The notes beneath the pieces were generated by a model. The model saw nothing but the letters and a program-made list of their open reading frames with translations. It was not told the DNA's origin and did no database searches. A stretch of 64,000 nt of DNA from Flavobacterium odoriferum (GTDB lineage: Bacteria > Bacteroidota > Bacteroidia > Flavobacteriales > Flavobacteriaceae). The stretch spans positions 41,248 to 105,247 of the forward strand of contig NZ_JAMKFA010000017.1 in NCBI RefSeq assembly GCF_025499515.1, written 5' to 3'. A program made the translations under genes and the position numbers. This document shows, piece after piece, positions 1 to 7,373 of this stretch (the first letter of the stretch is position 1; every line of letters begins with the position of its first letter).

Positions 1-1032
1 ACACATGCAACAGCATTGTGTGATGGTAATAACGCAGTATTTACTATACAAGGAACATCTAATACGACAGTAACATACACTATTAATGGTGGAGCTCCTA
101 CGGCAATAACATTAGATGCTACTGGACAGGGTGTTGTAACAGTTTCATCTGTTTCTTCAGATGTAACATTATCAGTTTCTCAAGCGCAAATAGGTTCTTG
201 TATAACTCCACTTTCATTATCTGAAGTTATTACAGTAAATGCATTGCCGTTTGTAACATCTTTAACTTCAAACACTCCAATTTGTGAAACTCAAGACGCA
301 GTATTTACAATTGTAGGTACACCTAATGCAACTGTTACTTATTCAATAAATGGAGGAGCTTCTAGTACTGTGGTTTTAAACGCATCAGGAAATGCGACAG
401 TAACACAAACTAATGCGTTAAGTAATGTTACAATTAGCTTATCAAGTATTAATGATGGTGTTTGTAATGCTGTATTGACAAATTCTGAAACAGTAATTGT
501 TAATCCAAGTCCTTCTATTCCAACGTTAACTTCTATTTCAGAATCAGTTTGTATTGGAGAAGATGTTATTTTTAACGTTTCTGGTTCTGCAAATTCTACA
601 ATAACATATACAATCAATGGAGGTTCGAACCAAACACTTGTTCTTGACGGTGCTGGAAATGCTACAATTACTATTCCTGCAGCAACAATTACAACAATGG
701 TTGAATTACAAGATGTTATGGAAGGTTCTTGTACGCTTACATTGTCAATTTCTGAAGACGTAATCGTAGAGACTTGTACTATTCAAAAAGGAATTTCTCC
801 TAATAATGATGGTAGAAATGATAACTTCGATCTATCAGGTTATAATGTTAGTAAATTAGAGATTTTCAATAGATATGGTACAATAGTTTACAGTAAAAAT
901 AATTATGAAGACGAATGGTATGGTCAATCTGATAATGGGAATGAATTGCCAGATGGAACTTATTATTTTGTAATTAAGTTTACCGATATTGAAACTAAAA
1001 CAGGTTGGATTTATATTAACAGAGAACAATAA
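1..1032 (+). CDS. C-terminal part of a T9SS type B secreted repeat adhesin (5' truncated by window)
   Basis: The open frame runs in from the left edge, so only the last 343 residues are visible; the TTG at 16 is not a credible start. Three tandem modules of 88-89 residues, each starting with Cys, begin at 19, 283 and 550 and share the pattern C-x5-VFxxxGxxNxTxTYxINGG. From about codon 260 follows a gliding motility-associated C-terminal (type B, CHU_C) domain with SPNNDGRND, FNRYG and DGTYYFVIK. In this family the domain directs export through the type IX secretion system and surface anchoring. PorP/SprF and OmpA genes follow directly, the arrangement of SprB-like gliding adhesins. The adhesin role is inferred. 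Confidence 0.85.
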   Translation, partial: THATALCDGNNAVFTIQGTSNTTVTYTINGGAPTAITLDATGQGVVTVSSVSSDVTLSVSQAQIGSCITPLSLSEVITVNALPFVTSLTSNTPICETQDAVFTIVGTPNATVTYSINGGASSTVVLNASGNATVTQTNALSNVTISLSSINDGVCNAVLTNSETVIVNPSPSIPTLTSISESVCIGEDVIFNVSGSANSTITYTINGGSNQTLVLDGAGNATITIPAATITTMVELQDVMEGSCTLTLSISEDVIVETCTIQKGISPNNDGRNDNFDLSGYNVSKLEIFNRYGTIVYSKNNYEDEWYGQSDNGNELPDGTYYFVIKFTDIETKTGWIYINREQ

Positions 1033-1040
1033 TAAAATGA

Positions 1041-1073
1041 TTGGCTATCATTTTCTTGATAGCCAACTTTTTT
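1041..1073 (+). terminator. Intrinsic terminator after the adhesin gene
   Basis: TTGGCTATCA (1041-1050) pairs with TGATAGCCAA (1057-1066), followed by a T-run. It lies 8 bases past the stop. It may reduce, rather than abolish, readthrough into the SprF-like gene 14 bases further on. Confidence 0.75.
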
Positions 1074-1086
1074 AAAAATAAATAAA

Positions 1087-2007
1087 ATGAAGAAACTATA
1101 TTTAGTAGCTTTAGTTGTAATTGCCTCATGGGTAGATTTACACGCACAACAAGATCCACATTATACGCAATATATGTATAATATGAATGTTATTAATCCA
1201 GCTTATGCAGGTAGTAAAGAGAATCTATCAATAGGATTATTGTATAGAAAACAATGGGTTGAAATAGAAGATGCACCTACAACATTTACATTGTCTGGTC
1301 ATTCACCAGTAGGTAAAAATGTTGGATTAGGATTATCTGTTATTTCTGATAAAATTGGTCCTGTTGAAGAAAATAATATTTATGGAGACTTTTCATATAC
1401 ACTTAATTTAGGTGGCGAGCATAAATTAGCTTTTGGTATTAAAGCTGGTATAACGCTACATCAAGTTGGATTATATAGTGATATCTATAATACTTTGCCA
1501 AACCCTAATGACCCTGCATTCTCTGCAGACACAAACAATAGTTATTTTAACTTAGGTTCTGGATTGTTTTACTACACAAACAAATATTATTTAGCATTTT
1601 CTGTTCCTAATATGATGAAATCAAAACATTTAGATTTTGATGGTCGTGAATTTGGATCAGAAACATCACATTACTTCTTAACAGGAGGATATGTGTTTGA
1701 TGTTTCTCAAAATATTAAATTTAAGCCTTTCTTTATGTTAAAATCAGCATTTGATGCTCCTTCTTCTTTGGATGTTTCGACAAATTTTTTATTCAATGAA
1801 AAATTTGAAGCTGGCTTAACTTATCGTTTAGATGATAGTTTTGGTGCTATGGTAAACTATGCTATAACTCCAAATGTTAAGATTGGATATGCATACGATC
1901 ACATTGTATCTGATTTGAATGTGACAACACCTTCATCTCATGAGTTTATCTTGTTGTTTGATTTGAACTTCCCGAAAAAGGTATCAAGTTCTCCAAGATT
2001 TTTCTAA
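1087..2007 (+). CDS. PorP/SprF family T9SS outer-membrane protein
   Basis: 306 residues with a signal peptide (about 1-20, ending DLHA before QQ). The family hallmark follows directly: DPHYTQYMYN with NPAYAGS. The rest is the alternating beta-strand pattern of an outer-membrane barrel. PorP/SprF proteins act at the outer membrane and are needed for secretion or surface attachment of type B cargo such as SprB. The adjacent upstream gene ends in a type B domain, so this is most likely its dedicated partner. The OmpA-like gene follows after 18 bases in the same direction, consistent with an operon. Which numbered SprF paralogue it is cannot be told from sequence alone. Confidence 0.88.
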   Translation: MKKLYLVALVVIASWVDLHAQQDPHYTQYMYNMNVINPAYAGSKENLSIGLLYRKQWVEIEDAPTTFTLSGHSPVGKNVGLGLSVISDKIGPVEENNIYGDFSYTLNLGGEHKLAFGIKAGITLHQVGLYSDIYNTLPNPNDPAFSADTNNSYFNLGSGLFYYTNKYYLAFSVPNMMKSKHLDFDGREFGSETSHYFLTGGYVFDVSQNIKFKPFFMLKSAFDAPSSLDVSTNFLFNEKFEAGLTYRLDDSFGAMVNYAITPNVKIGYAYDHIVSDLNVTTPSSHEFILLFDLNFPKKVSSSPRFF

Positions 2008-2025
2008 CCTAAAAGCGATAACGAC

Positions 2026-3900
2026 ATGAAAAAAATATATTTAACATTGAGTTTTGTAATCGCAAGTGGTTTACTTAGTGCACAAAACAAAGATACCAAG
2101 ACAGCAGATAAATTATTCGACAGATATGAATATGTTGATGCTGCTAAAGAATATTTAAAATTAACAGAAAAAGGTAAAGCAGATAACTATGTTTATAAGC
2201 AATTAGCAGATAGTTATTATAATGTTTTTAATACCAAAGAAGCTGTTAAATGGTTTGCAAAAGCAACCGAAGAAAAGCAAGATGCTGAAACGTATTACAA
2301 ATATGCTCAAATGTTAAAAGCTGAAGGTAATTACGCTGAAGCTGATAAACAAATGAAACAATTTGCAAGTTTAGCACCTAACGATCAAAGAGCTAAGACA
2401 TTTAACTCAAATCCACAATATTTGCCAACTTTAAAAAGTCAAGCTAAATTATATGATGTGGTAAAATCTGATATCAGCAGTGATAAAACAGATTTTGGTG
2501 CAGTTTTAACTAATGATAATAACGTTTACTTTTCAAGTTCTAGAAATACTTCCAAGAAAAACAGTAATTGGAATGAAGAGCCGTATTTAGATTTATATAA
2601 AGCAACTTACAACGCTAATAAAACAATTAGTGAAGCTGTAGCTGTTGATAATTTGAATACAAGATGGCATGATGGTCCAGCGTCAGTTAGTTCTGATGGA
2701 AGTGTAATGTATTATGGAAGCGAAAGTTTCAACGAAAAAGAATACATAAAAGACAAAGAAAAGAAAGCAAAATTTGGTAAAATTTATCTTTACAAAGCTA
2801 CTAACTCTGGAGGTTCTTGGTCTAATAGCAAACCATTACCTTTTAATAATGCTGCCTATGATGTAAGAAACCCAAGTATTAGCAAAGATGGAAAAACGTT
2901 ATACTTTTCTTCAAATATGCCTGGTGGTATGGGTGGAGAAGACATATGGAAAGTATCTGTTAATGGTGACGAATATGGAACTCCTGAAAATTTGGGAGCA
3001 AAAATTAACACAGAAGCTAATGAAAGTTTCCCTTTTATTACAGATGACAATGTACTTTTCTTTTCATCAAACGGAAAGCAAGGATTCGGTGGTTTAGATG
3101 TTTTTAAAATTGATTTGAGCAAAGGCACTGATGCTGTAAATGTTGGAGCGCCTGTTAATACTGAAAAAGACGATTTCGCATTTACTTACAATACTGCTAA
3201 AAAAGTAGGATTCTTCTCAAGTAATAGAGGTGGAAATGACGATATATATATTGCTGATCCAGTTTGTAACTTTAAAGCTATTACAGTTGTTAAAGATAAG
3301 GTTACTGGAAAAGAAATAGATGGCGCTTTAGTTGTATTAACAGGTGAGAAACAAAAAACATTATCTAGTTTAACAACGGATTCCTCTGGAAAATCAATTT
3401 CTGAGTTTAATTGTATGACTTCATATTCAGGTCAAGTTTCTAAACAAGGATATGAAAGCGAAGTTTTTAATGTTGATATCCCAAATGATGCTGTTGGAAC
3501 TGATTTTAAAGTTGATGTATTTTTAAATCCTATTTTACCAATCATCACAGAAAAAGAAGTTATTTTACAACCTATTTTCTTTGAGTTCAACAAAAGTAAC
3601 ATTACACAACAAGGTGCAGCAGAATTGGATAAGTTAGTCCAAGTTATGGTTGAGCACCCTAATATGGTAATTTTTGCAAAATCACATACTGATAGTAGAG
3701 GTAGTGATAAATACAATCTAAATTTATCTGACAGAAGAGCAAAATCTACAGTTCAGTATTTAGTTTCTAAAGGAATTGCTAAGGATAGAATTTCAGGACA
3801 AGGATTTGGAGAAAGTGAGCCAAAAGTAGCTTGTGACAATTGTACTGAAGAAGAACATGCACAAAACAGAAGAAGTGAATTCTTAATTGTTAAGAAATAA
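2026..3900 (+). CDS. OmpA-family protein with TPR, PD40 propeller and carboxypeptidase-like domain (PorE-like)
   Basis: 624 residues with a signal peptide (1-19, GLLSA before QN). TPR-type helices occupy about 25-110 and PD40/WD40-like beta-propeller repeats about 145-400, seen as recurring SSDG, SKDGKTLYFSSN and GGxDIW patterns. A carboxypeptidase-regulatory-like sandwich follows (about 415-500), then an OmpA C-terminal peptidoglycan-binding domain (about 516-624) with HTDSRG and NRRSEF. This order is that of PorE, which links the type IX secretion machinery to peptidoglycan. Many flavobacterial paralogues accompany adhesin/SprF pairs. Here it probably anchors the SprF/adhesin complex; that is an inference from gene order. 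Confidence 0.85.
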   Translation: MKKIYLTLSFVIASGLLSAQNKDTKTADKLFDRYEYVDAAKEYLKLTEKGKADNYVYKQLADSYYNVFNTKEAVKWFAKATEEKQDAETYYKYAQMLKAEGNYAEADKQMKQFASLAPNDQRAKTFNSNPQYLPTLKSQAKLYDVVKSDISSDKTDFGAVLTNDNNVYFSSSRNTSKKNSNWNEEPYLDLYKATYNANKTISEAVAVDNLNTRWHDGPASVSSDGSVMYYGSESFNEKEYIKDKEKKAKFGKIYLYKATNSGGSWSNSKPLPFNNAAYDVRNPSISKDGKTLYFSSNMPGGMGGEDIWKVSVNGDEYGTPENLGAKINTEANESFPFITDDNVLFFSSNGKQGFGGLDVFKIDLSKGTDAVNVGAPVNTEKDDFAFTYNTAKKVGFFSSNRGGNDDIYIADPVCNFKAITVVKDKVTGKEIDGALVVLTGEKQKTLSSLTTDSSGKSISEFNCMTSYSGQVSKQGYESEVFNVDIPNDAVGTDFKVDVFLNPILPIITEKEVILQPIFFEFNKSNITQQGAAELDKLVQVMVEHPNMVIFAKSHTDSRGSDKYNLNLSDRRAKSTVQYLVSKGIAKDRISGQGFGESEPKVACDNCTEEEHAQNRRSEFLIVKK

Positions 3901-3921
3901 TAATTAAGAAATTTTATAATA

Positions 3922-3955
3922 AAAAAAGGCAACTGAAAAGTTGCCTTTTTTTATT
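3922..3955. terminator. Bidirectional terminator between convergent genes
   Basis: GGCAACT (3928-3934) pairs with AGTTGCC (3939-3945), flanked by A-rich and T-rich tracts. It can therefore end both the PorE-like gene (+) and the permease gene (-). Confidence 0.8.
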
Positions 3956-3959
3956 TATT

Positions 3960-5153
3960 TTAAAGTCCTTTGTTTGCCGTTCCAGAAGCAATCCAAGATG
4001 ATACAATTCCTAATATAATAATTGTTGACAACACAATTAAAATGTTGCTCCACTCAAATAAAACAGGATAAGGCATTGTTGGAGTAATCATTATAAAAGA
4101 AAATTGTTGTTGTAATATAACAATTCCTATTGCTAATGCTAAGCCTATAAATAAGCCAAAAAGCGTAATAATAATGCCTTGTGTAAAGAAAATATTTCGA
4201 ATCGAATTTTTAGTTACACCAATATTATAAAGTGTTTTCAAATTATCTCTTTTGTCAATAATAATCATCACAATTGCTCCTGCTAAACAAAACAAAGTCA
4301 AAATAACAACTAATGTACTAAAAAGATAAATGAACAAATTTTCAGATTGTAGCATTTTATAGAGCGAATCATTTAATTGTGCCCTATTTTTAATTTTAAT
4401 GTTTTCACCAAAAATAGTTTCTAAATCATTTCTAATTTCTTCCTCATTACTATTTGGTGTGGTTTTGATTTCTAAATTCGTAAACTGATTAGATTGTAAA
4501 CCCAATAAATTTTGAGCTAAAGCAACATCACAAAAAACATACTTTCCATCTAACTCCTCATTAATAGAGTAAATTCCCGAAGGAAAAAGTAACGATTTAT
4601 TAAAAGCTTCATCTGGATTTTCAATATTTCCTTTTCCAGGTTTTGGAGCAAAAACTTCTAATGCATTATTGAAATCAAACAATCCTAAAGCTAATTTTCT
4701 ACTGATTTCTGCTCCAACAACAACATCTTCAGAGTTTGGTTCAATCCAATCACCAGCATACAAATGATTTTTAAAGTCATTTACTTTTGTATAATTATTG
4801 TCAACACCTTTTATATGTGCAACAATTTCTTTTTCGCTGTATAAAAAATAAACGCGTTCTTCTGCAATTTTGCTAAAAGAGGAAATGTTTTTGTTTGATT
4901 TTAATTGTTCTTCTTGCGCCTTAGATATTGTAAAAAACTTTCCAGTTGTGGTTTCTAATCTTAAATCGGGATCAGTCGCATTTGCAAAGTTTAAAGTAAA
5001 TTCTTTTAATCCGCTAAAAACAGATAAAAAAATAAATAATGCCATAGTACTTGCTATAATTCCAACAGAAGCAATGCCAGTAATAATATTTATGGCTTTG
5101 TTCTTGCTAAAACTAATAGCATAACGTTTGGCTATATAAAATGAAAGGTTCAA
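3960..5153 (-). CDS. FtsX/LolC-E family ABC transporter permease
   Basis: 397 residues. The N-terminus (LSFYIAKRYAISFSKNKAIN, then one hydrophobic segment at about 22-45) is followed by a large periplasmic MacB-type domain and three C-terminal membrane segments (about 273-300, 320-345, 365-390). This is the FtsX layout of lipoprotein-releasing permeases. In the LolCDE system such a permease extracts lipoproteins from the inner membrane. No ATPase gene is adjacent, so the LolD-like partner must be elsewhere. The start lies one base past the stop of rbfA, so the two are translationally adjacent and probably cotranscribed. Confidence 0.85.
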   Translation of the reverse strand: MNLSFYIAKRYAISFSKNKAINIITGIASVGIIASTMALFIFLSVFSGLKEFTLNFANATDPDLRLETTTGKFFTISKAQEEQLKSNKNISSFSKIAEERVYFLYSEKEIVAHIKGVDNNYTKVNDFKNHLYAGDWIEPNSEDVVVGAEISRKLALGLFDFNNALEVFAPKPGKGNIENPDEAFNKSLLFPSGIYSINEELDGKYVFCDVALAQNLLGLQSNQFTNLEIKTTPNSNEEEIRNDLETIFGENIKIKNRAQLNDSLYKMLQSENLFIYLFSTLVVILTLFCLAGAIVMIIIDKRDNLKTLYNIGVTKNSIRNIFFTQGIIITLFGLFIGLALAIGIVILQQQFSFIMITPTMPYPVLFEWSNILIVLSTIIILGIVSSWIASGTANKGL

Positions 5154-5154
5154 A

Positions 5155-5547
5155 TTATGATTTCTTTCTTTTTTCTAACAAATCCGGATTTTCAATTGGG
5201 TTTTCTTCTCCAGTTAACGCTTTGTCAATTTTTTCAATGTAATCTAAACTGTCATCGATGTAAAAAATCAAATTTGGTACTTTACGCAATTGATTTTTAA
5301 CACGTTGTGCTAAATCGTGTTTGATTAATGGAGCATTACTTTTAACTGCGGCTAAAATTTCCCCTGCTTTTTCTGTTGGAAAAACACTTAAATGCACCTT
5401 TGCAATAGATAAATCTGAAGTTACATTCACTTTAGAAACCGAAATCACTAAATTGTTAATATTATTTTTACGGATTTCACCTTGCAAAATTGATACCAAA
5501 TCATTTTGCAAAAGCGCACCTATTTTTTTTTGTCTATTTGTTTCCAT
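5155..5547 (-). CDS. rbfA: Ribosome-binding factor A
   Basis: 130 residues, a usual RbfA length. It begins METNRQKKIGALLQNDLVSI and has the family's KH-type fold pattern: LVISVSKVNVTSDLSIAKVHLSVF, then a helix, then RKVPNLIFYIDDSLDYIEKID. RbfA binds the 30S subunit and assists late 16S rRNA maturation. It is first in a two-gene unit with the LolC/E-like permease. Its -7 element (5552-5559) ends only four bases before the ATG, so the mRNA may be leaderless. Confidence 0.92.
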   Translation of the reverse strand: METNRQKKIGALLQNDLVSILQGEIRKNNINNLVISVSKVNVTSDLSIAKVHLSVFPTEKAGEILAAVKSNAPLIKHDLAQRVKNQLRKVPNLIFYIDDSLDYIEKIDKALTGEENPIENPDLLEKRKKS

Positions 5548-5551
5548 TTGG

Positions 5552-5559
5552 CAAAAATA
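5552..5559 (-). promoter_or_regulatory. -7 promoter element of rbfA
   Basis: On the minus strand this reads TATTTTTG, a match to TAnnTTTG. Only four bases separate it from the rbfA ATG. Confidence 0.55.
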
Positions 5560-5637
5560 CGACTTTTCTATTAATAATTTAGAAGCGAAGGGCTTGTTCA
5601 GTTTTGTTATTCATTTTCCCGCTTTTAACTACAATCT

Positions 5638-5679
5638 TTTTTATAATTCAAAGTTTTTATAACCTTTGAATTATAAAAA
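5638..5679. repeat. AT-rich inverted repeat between rbfA and mce
   Basis: A 16-bp perfect stem (5638-5653 with 5664-5679) surrounds a 10-base loop. It lies in the divergent intergenic region. No T-run follows on either side in a terminator arrangement, so it may be an operator or a small repeat relic. Confidence 0.6.
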
Positions 5680-5729
5680 GGATTTCCGCGACAATCAGGG
5701 CTATATAGCAAGACTTTTTGTTTTTTTGT

Positions 5730-5737
5730 TAACTTTG
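5730..5737 (+). promoter_or_regulatory. -7 promoter element of mce
   Basis: TAACTTTG matches TAnnTTTG and ends 18 bases before the chosen mce start. No clear TTG was found at -33. Confidence 0.55.
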
Positions 5738-5755
5738 TATAACAAATTTAAACTA

Positions 5756-6157
5756 ATGAGAAAAATAGAACATATTGGTATTGCTGTAAAAAGTTTAGAA
5801 ACGTCAAATTTGCTTTTCGAAAAATTATTTGGTCAACCACCTTATAAACAAGAAGAAGTTGTTAGCGAAGGAGTGAAAACATCATTTTTTATGAATGGTC
5901 CAAACAAGATCGAATTGTTAGAAGCAACAAATCCGGATAGCCCAATTGCAAAATTTATCGATAAAAAGGGAGAGGGAATCCATCACATCGCTTTTGACGT
6001 ATATGATATTGAAGAAGAGATGATGAGATTGAAAAACGAAGGTTTTATAGTGTTGAATGAAGTGCCCAAAAAAGGTGCAGATAATAAATTAGTTGCTTTT
6101 CTTCATCCTAAAGGAACAAATGGGGTTTTAATTGAGCTTTGTCAGGAAATAAAATAA
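5756..6157 (+). CDS. mce: Methylmalonyl-CoA epimerase (VOC family)
   Basis: 133 residues. The ATG at 5756 is chosen because MRKIEHIGIAV starts the conserved fold and the -7 element lies just upstream; the frame is open further 5' but that part is not conserved-looking. There are two VOC repeats. Likely metal ligands are His6, His77 (in GIHHIAFDV) and Glu127 (in LIELCQE). The enzyme interconverts the (R) and (S) forms of methylmalonyl-CoA in the propionyl-CoA/succinyl-CoA route. It is transcribed away from rbfA and followed by a tRNA gene. Confidence 0.88.
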   Translation: MRKIEHIGIAVKSLETSNLLFEKLFGQPPYKQEEVVSEGVKTSFFMNGPNKIELLEATNPDSPIAKFIDKKGEGIHHIAFDVYDIEEEMMRLKNEGFIVLNEVPKKGADNKLVAFLHPKGTNGVLIELCQEIK

Positions 6158-6196
6158 TCTTTTAAAAAAAGATTTGCGTGCAATAAAAATTAGTAG

Positions 6197-6204
6197 TAAT
6201 ATTG
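6197..6204 (+). promoter_or_regulatory. Possible -7 element of the CAT tRNA gene
   Basis: TAATATTG is one mismatch from TAnnTTTG and lies 12 bases before the mature tRNA 5' end. Confidence 0.4.
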
Positions 6205-6216
6205 CAACCTCAAACT

Positions 6217-6290
6217 GGTCCTATAGCTCAGTTGGTTAGAGCACCTGACTCATAATCAGGTGGTCCCTGGTTCGAGCCCAGGTGGGACCA
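6217..6290 (+). tRNA. tRNA with CAT anticodon (Ile2 likely, or elongator Met)
   Basis: A 74-base cloverleaf with acceptor stem GGTCCTA/TGGGACC, a D arm containing AGCTCAGTTGGTTAGAGC, an anticodon stem CCTGA/TCAGG around CTCATAA, a T arm containing GGTTCGAGCC, and discriminator A. The CCA end is not encoded. The CAT anticodon fits Met or the lysidine-modified Ile2. The C4-G69 and C5-G68 pairs resemble the tRNA-Ile2 set recognised by TilS, so Ile2 is favoured, but this is not proven. Confidence 0.93.
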
Positions 6291-6511
6291 CTTTAGTTTG
6301 AAAATTTGACAGAATATCGTTACAAAAACTAAATTTTAAGTTTTTTTTAAGTTTTTTTGTTAAAATAACTTGTAAAGTATAAAAATATTTATATTTTCGT
6401 ATTATATAATTAAGTTAAACAATTGCAAATATTAACTTATTATTAAATAATAACCTTTCTTAATTGAAAAGCAAATATAATTAATACTTTTACGCCCAAT
6501 AAAACAAAACT

Positions 6512-6715
6512 ATGAATAAAATTTTAACCTTAATAGTGGTGCTTTTTAGCGTTCAAGCAGCAATTGCGGCTAATCCAACACCACCACCACCAACGCCACC
6601 CCCACCACCTGGTTTGCCTATAGATGGTAGTTTGGTTGTGCTATTTTTTATAGCATTAGTAACAGGTTATTATTTGTCTAAAAAATATATCTCAACAAAA
6701 AAAGGCTCTTTGTAA
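6512..6715 (+). CDS. Small secreted/membrane protein with poly-proline linker, unknown function
   Basis: 67 residues: a signal-like hydrophobic N-terminus (1-19, AAIAA), a proline-rich linker (about 22-36, NPTPPPPTPPPPPG), one transmembrane helix (about 40-57) and a basic tail. I recognise the architecture as one seen in small flavobacterial proteins, but know of no function for it. Upstream (6291-6511) is very AT-rich and contains TACTTTTA (6485-6492), one mismatch from a -7 element. The last codons and the stop lie inside the terminator hairpin. It could be cleaved at the signal or span the membrane twice. Confidence 0.65.
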   Translation: MNKILTLIVVLFSVQAAIAANPTPPPPTPPPPPGLPIDGSLVVLFFIALVTGYYLSKKYISTKKGSL

Positions 6716-6727
6716 GAGCCTTTTTTA
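6700..6727. terminator. Terminator overlapping the end of the poly-proline protein gene
   Basis: GGCTCTT (6704-6710) pairs with AAGAGCC (6714-6720), followed by TTTTTT. The left arm encodes the last residues and the stop codon (6713-6715) spans the loop and right arm. An A-run on the left makes it usable for ribE as well. Confidence 0.75.
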
Positions 6728-7315
6728 TTTTCTTAATTCATTCAATCTACTTACGTATTTTCCAATTACATCGAATTCTAAATTTACTTTTGTGCCAATT
6801 TTAAAAGTATTAAAATTAGTATGATCATAAGTGTAAGGAATAATGGCAACACTAAAAGAGTTTAATTCTGAATTCACCACAGTCAAACTTGTTCCGTTTA
6901 CAGTAATTGAGCCTTTTTCAATTGTAATATTGTTTAATGATGCATCGTATTCAAATGTAAAAACCCAACTTCCGTTTGCTTCTTTAATATTAGTGCAAGT
7001 TCCAGTTTGATCCACGTGTCCTTGAACAATATGTCCGTCAAGTCTGTCTCCTAGTTTCATGGCGCGTTCTAAATTTACAACATCACCTACACTCCAAGTC
7101 CTAATAGAAGTCTTGTCGATAGTTTCTTTAATAGCGGTTACCGTGTAATTTTTATTTTCAATTTTTACAACGGTTAAACAAATGCCATTATGGGCTACGC
7201 TTTGGTCAATTTTTAATTCATGTGTAATTTCAGATTCTACCGTTAAGTGCAGGTTTTCCTGATCTTTTTCGATTTCTTTTATAATTCCGAGGGTTTCTAT
7301 AATTCCGGTAAACAT
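6725..7315 (-). CDS. ribE: Riboflavin synthase alpha subunit
   Basis: 196 residues from the ATG at 7315. The conserved start MFTGIIE sets this; an upstream in-frame extension is unlikely because it would cover the promoter. Two homologous lumazine-binding domains (about 1-97 and 98-196) are visible, the first with NGICLTVV and the second with NGTSLTVV, plus the GDVVNLERAMKLGDRLDGHIVQGHVD stretch in two parts. It converts two 6,7-dimethyl-8-ribityllumazine into riboflavin. The 5' leader is too short to hold an FMN riboswitch. It is divergent from pdxA with interlocked promoters. Confidence 0.93.
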   Translation of the reverse strand: MFTGIIETLGIIKEIEKDQENLHLTVESEITHELKIDQSVAHNGICLTVVKIENKNYTVTAIKETIDKTSIRTWSVGDVVNLERAMKLGDRLDGHIVQGHVDQTGTCTNIKEANGSWVFTFEYDASLNNITIEKGSITVNGTSLTVVNSELNSFSVAIIPYTYDHTNFNTFKIGTKVNLEFDVIGKYVSRLNELRK

Positions 7316-7332
7316 AACTGATTTAATTTTAC

Positions 7333-7340
7333 TAAATTTG
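7333..7340 (+). promoter_or_regulatory. -7 promoter element of pdxA
   Basis: TAAATTTG matches TAnnTTTG and ends 33 bases before the pdxA ATG. Confidence 0.55.
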
Positions 7341-7345
7341 CACAT

Positions 7346-7353
7346 CAAAAGTA
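7346..7353 (-). promoter_or_regulatory. -7 promoter element of ribE
   Basis: On the minus strand it reads TACTTTTG. It sits downstream of the pdxA -7 box, so the two promoters are interlocked. Confidence 0.55.
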
Positions 7354-7373
7354 AGCAATAAATCACATTTGTC

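Noticed and set aside
5666..5755. 30-codon N-terminal extension of mce
   Set aside because: It would cover the -7 element and inverted repeat; the conserved fold starts at 5756.
6725..7373. FMN riboswitch before ribE
   Set aside because: The leader is about 25 bases, too short for the aptamer.
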